From contig NZ_MDHN01000009.1 in NCBI RefSeq assembly GCF_001757105.1, forward strand, positions 1-64,000: a stretch of DNA of 64,000 nucleotides, in the 5' to 3' direction. This DNA is from Alteromonas confluentis (GTDB taxonomy: Bacteria > Pseudomonadota > Gammaproteobacteria > Enterobacterales > Alteromonadaceae). Numbering within the stretch: position 1 is the first letter of the stretch; the number at the start of each line of letters is the position of its first letter. Shown here in pieces: positions 63,131-64,000 of this stretch. Both the position numbers and the translations under genes were made by a program. The notes beneath the pieces are model-generated. The model was not told the origin of the DNA. It did not search any database and saw nothing but the letters and a program-made list of their open reading frames with translations.

Positions 63131-63655
63131 ATGAAAAAACTATTTATTGCCCCTCTGTTACTTACTGCAGCACTTGCAAACACTGGCTGTAGCGAAGCGG
63201 AAGCGACGGCTGAACCGAAAGAAACTGTTATCCGTCATGGCTTGATTGGCTCTGACTTCCCTATTTTGCGCGCCTCTGAAGTACCAGCGACTAGCACGAT
63301 TGTTTTCTTAAGTGGTTCAGTGCCTGGTGTAAGTTTCCCTGATGCGCCTGCGGGCACCCGTGAAGCTTACGGTGATACCGAAGCGCAAACCTTAAGCGTG
63401 ATGAAACGCATCGATGAAAATCTGAAAAGCCTTGGCCTGACCATGGGCGATGTGATTAAGATGCAAGCGTTCCTGGTTGGCGATCCGGAAATGGATGGAA
63501 AAATGGATTTCGCTGGTTTTATGCGCGGTTACACGCAGTTCTTTGGCACAGACGAGCAGCCTAACCTGCCTTCACGTTCTGCGCTGCAGGTAGCAGGGTT
63601 AGCTAACCCTAACTACCTGGTAGAAATTGAAGTGACAGCCGTTCGTCCAGAATAA
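63131..63655 (+). CDS. Exported RidA-family lipoprotein
   Basis: The 174-residue protein begins with a lipoprotein signal (LLTAALANTGCSEA, Cys ~20), then a RidA/YjgF domain: STIVFLSGSVPGV, TLSVMKRIDENLKSLGLTMGDVIKMQAFLV (in pieces), FFGTDEQPNLPSRSALQVAGLANPNYLVEIEV (in pieces). The Arg in LPSRSALQV sits at the position that binds the carboxylate in RidA, which deaminates imines and enamines. RidA proteins are normally cytosolic, so export is notable. It follows the cytochrome by 18 bases; a terminator closes the operon. Confidence 0.92.
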   Translation: MKKLFIAPLLLTAALANTGCSEAEATAEPKETVIRHGLIGSDFPILRASEVPATSTIVFLSGSVPGVSFPDAPAGTREAYGDTEAQTLSVMKRIDENLKSLGLTMGDVIKMQAFLVGDPEMDGKMDFAGFMRGYTQFFGTDEQPNLPSRSALQVAGLANPNYLVEIEVTAVRPE

Positions 63656-63666
63656 TCATATATAAA

Positions 63667-63705
63667 CGAAAAAAGCTCGCTTTACATTGAAGCGAGCTTT
63701 TTTCG
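63667..63705. terminator. Bidirectional intrinsic terminator closing the oxidase operon
   Basis: CGAAAAAAGCTCGCTT-TACATTG-AAGCGAGCTTTTTTCG is a perfect 16-bp stem with T6, 11 bases past the stop. Confidence 0.95.
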
Positions 63706-63901
63706 TTACTCATCAAGCCAGCTACGCGCTTCCTGAATAATCCCTTTTTGTAGTAATAAGAATTTCGATTTCAGAGTCTTGAACTTACCTGTTCATAAAC
63801 ACCTTCTCATTAAACAAACCTGCCTGTAAACCGTACCAGGCAATACAGCTTGTTAAACGCTGTGCATTATTGTTGGTATAAATGTTTTATTTTTCTCAAG
63901 C

Positions 63902-63918
63902 GTAAACATTCTGTTTAC
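63902..63918. promoter_or_regulatory. Palindrome overlapping a -35 box
   Basis: GTAAAC-ATTCT-GTTTAC is a perfect 6-bp inverted repeat that overlaps the -35 hexamer TTTACA (63914-63919), a repressor-type position. Confidence 0.6.
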
Positions 63919-63942
63919 ATATGCTTGACGTTATCTTAGTAT
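63914..63942 (+). promoter_or_regulatory. Candidate sigma-70 promoter at the right edge
   Basis: TTTACA (63914-63919), a 17-base spacer and TAGTAT (63937-63942). It points out of the window to an unseen gene. Confidence 0.55.
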
Positions 63943-63952
63943 ACTTTCGTCT

Positions 63953-63972
63953 AAGGTTTAACGTTTAACCTT
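63953..63972. promoter_or_regulatory. 20-bp near-palindrome just after the promoter
   Basis: AAGGTT-T-AACGTT-T-AACCTT is symmetric apart from the two single T bases. It lies where transcription would begin, so it may be a second operator. Confidence 0.6.
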
Positions 63973-64000
63973 GGGTTTGCAAGACCAGTGTAGCGGAGTT

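Larger units (their letters stand above)
63706..64000. other. Non-coding right edge with possible gene remnant
   Basis: A minus-strand frame near 63710-63790 would encode a short peptide ending LLLQKGIIQEARSWLDE, but an in-frame stop lies just upstream and no start is seen. It may be a leftover gene end. The rest is the promoter region of a gene beyond the window. Confidence 0.4.

Noticed and set aside
1..64000. CRISPR arrays, tRNA, rRNA, integrase or phage genes
   Set aside because: No regularly spaced repeats, cloverleaf-like tracts or phage structural genes were noticed. The only mobile element supported is the intron at the left edge.

Overview
The window reads as a chromosomal segment of a marine Alteromonas-like gammaproteobacterium. 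This is inferred from four things: three TonB-dependent receptors in 64 kb, many exported catabolic enzymes, moderate GC, and protein families typical of Alteromonadales (tricorn-type protease, CreA, AI-2E-family permease, DUF2798). No rRNA, tRNA or CRISPR array was seen. The left edge cuts a group II intron whose 3' end lies about 12 bp beyond the stop codon of a PQQ dehydrogenase gene.

Left third (1-24.8 kb). A minus-strand oxidoreductase operon (SDR, exported flavodoxin-fold protein, membrane PQQ dehydrogenase) is divergent from a LysR gene, which is followed by an 88-residue LysR DNA-binding domain alone. Next come a Tat-exported aldehyde oxidoreductase (paoABC type), an exported metallo-hydrolase/AraC/carboxymuconolactone-decarboxylase-like lipoprotein cluster, a truncated azlC, and a GNAT. 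A TonB receptor gene is followed by an OmpR-type regulator, a MoxR ATPase and a histidine kinase. After a DUF2798 gene and an MFS transporter lies a probable MqsRA-like toxin-antitoxin locus whose toxin is frameshifted.

Middle (23.7-47 kb). A LacI regulator, a TonB receptor and a GH144-type glucanase form a glycan-use locus with LacI-like operator sites. They are followed by an M28 peptidase, a uracil-DNA-glycosylase-fold protein and a DUF418 protein. A reduced pyrimidine-degradation operon (rutABCD plus an NCS1 permease) has an upstream palindrome that closely resembles the RutR box. Then come a TauE/SafE permease, a tricorn-like protease, a TonB receptor overlapping an exported M19 dipeptidase gene, and ilvE.

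Right third (47-64 kb). This holds creA, an S-adenosylhomocysteine-hydrolase-like protein that appears to lack catalytic residues, and an alpha/beta hydrolase gene overlapping a gene for an ECF sigma factor with a membrane domain. A 1529-residue polytopic protein of unknown function in AT-rich DNA follows. After a CDF transporter, a LysR regulator, a beta-propeller protein and an AI-2E permease comes a compact operon: Tat-exported flavin amine/amino-acid oxidase, c-type cytochrome and lipoprotein RidA. It looks like a periplasmic amine-oxidation chain with its own imine deaminase. The window ends in a promoter with two palindromes, serving a gene beyond the edge.

The strongest candidates for undescribed biology are the giant membrane protein with its sigma factor and hydrolase neighbours, the oxidase-cytochrome-RidA operon, and the receptor/regulator/MoxR/kinase cluster. 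All family assignments come from reading the protein sequences; no database search was run.
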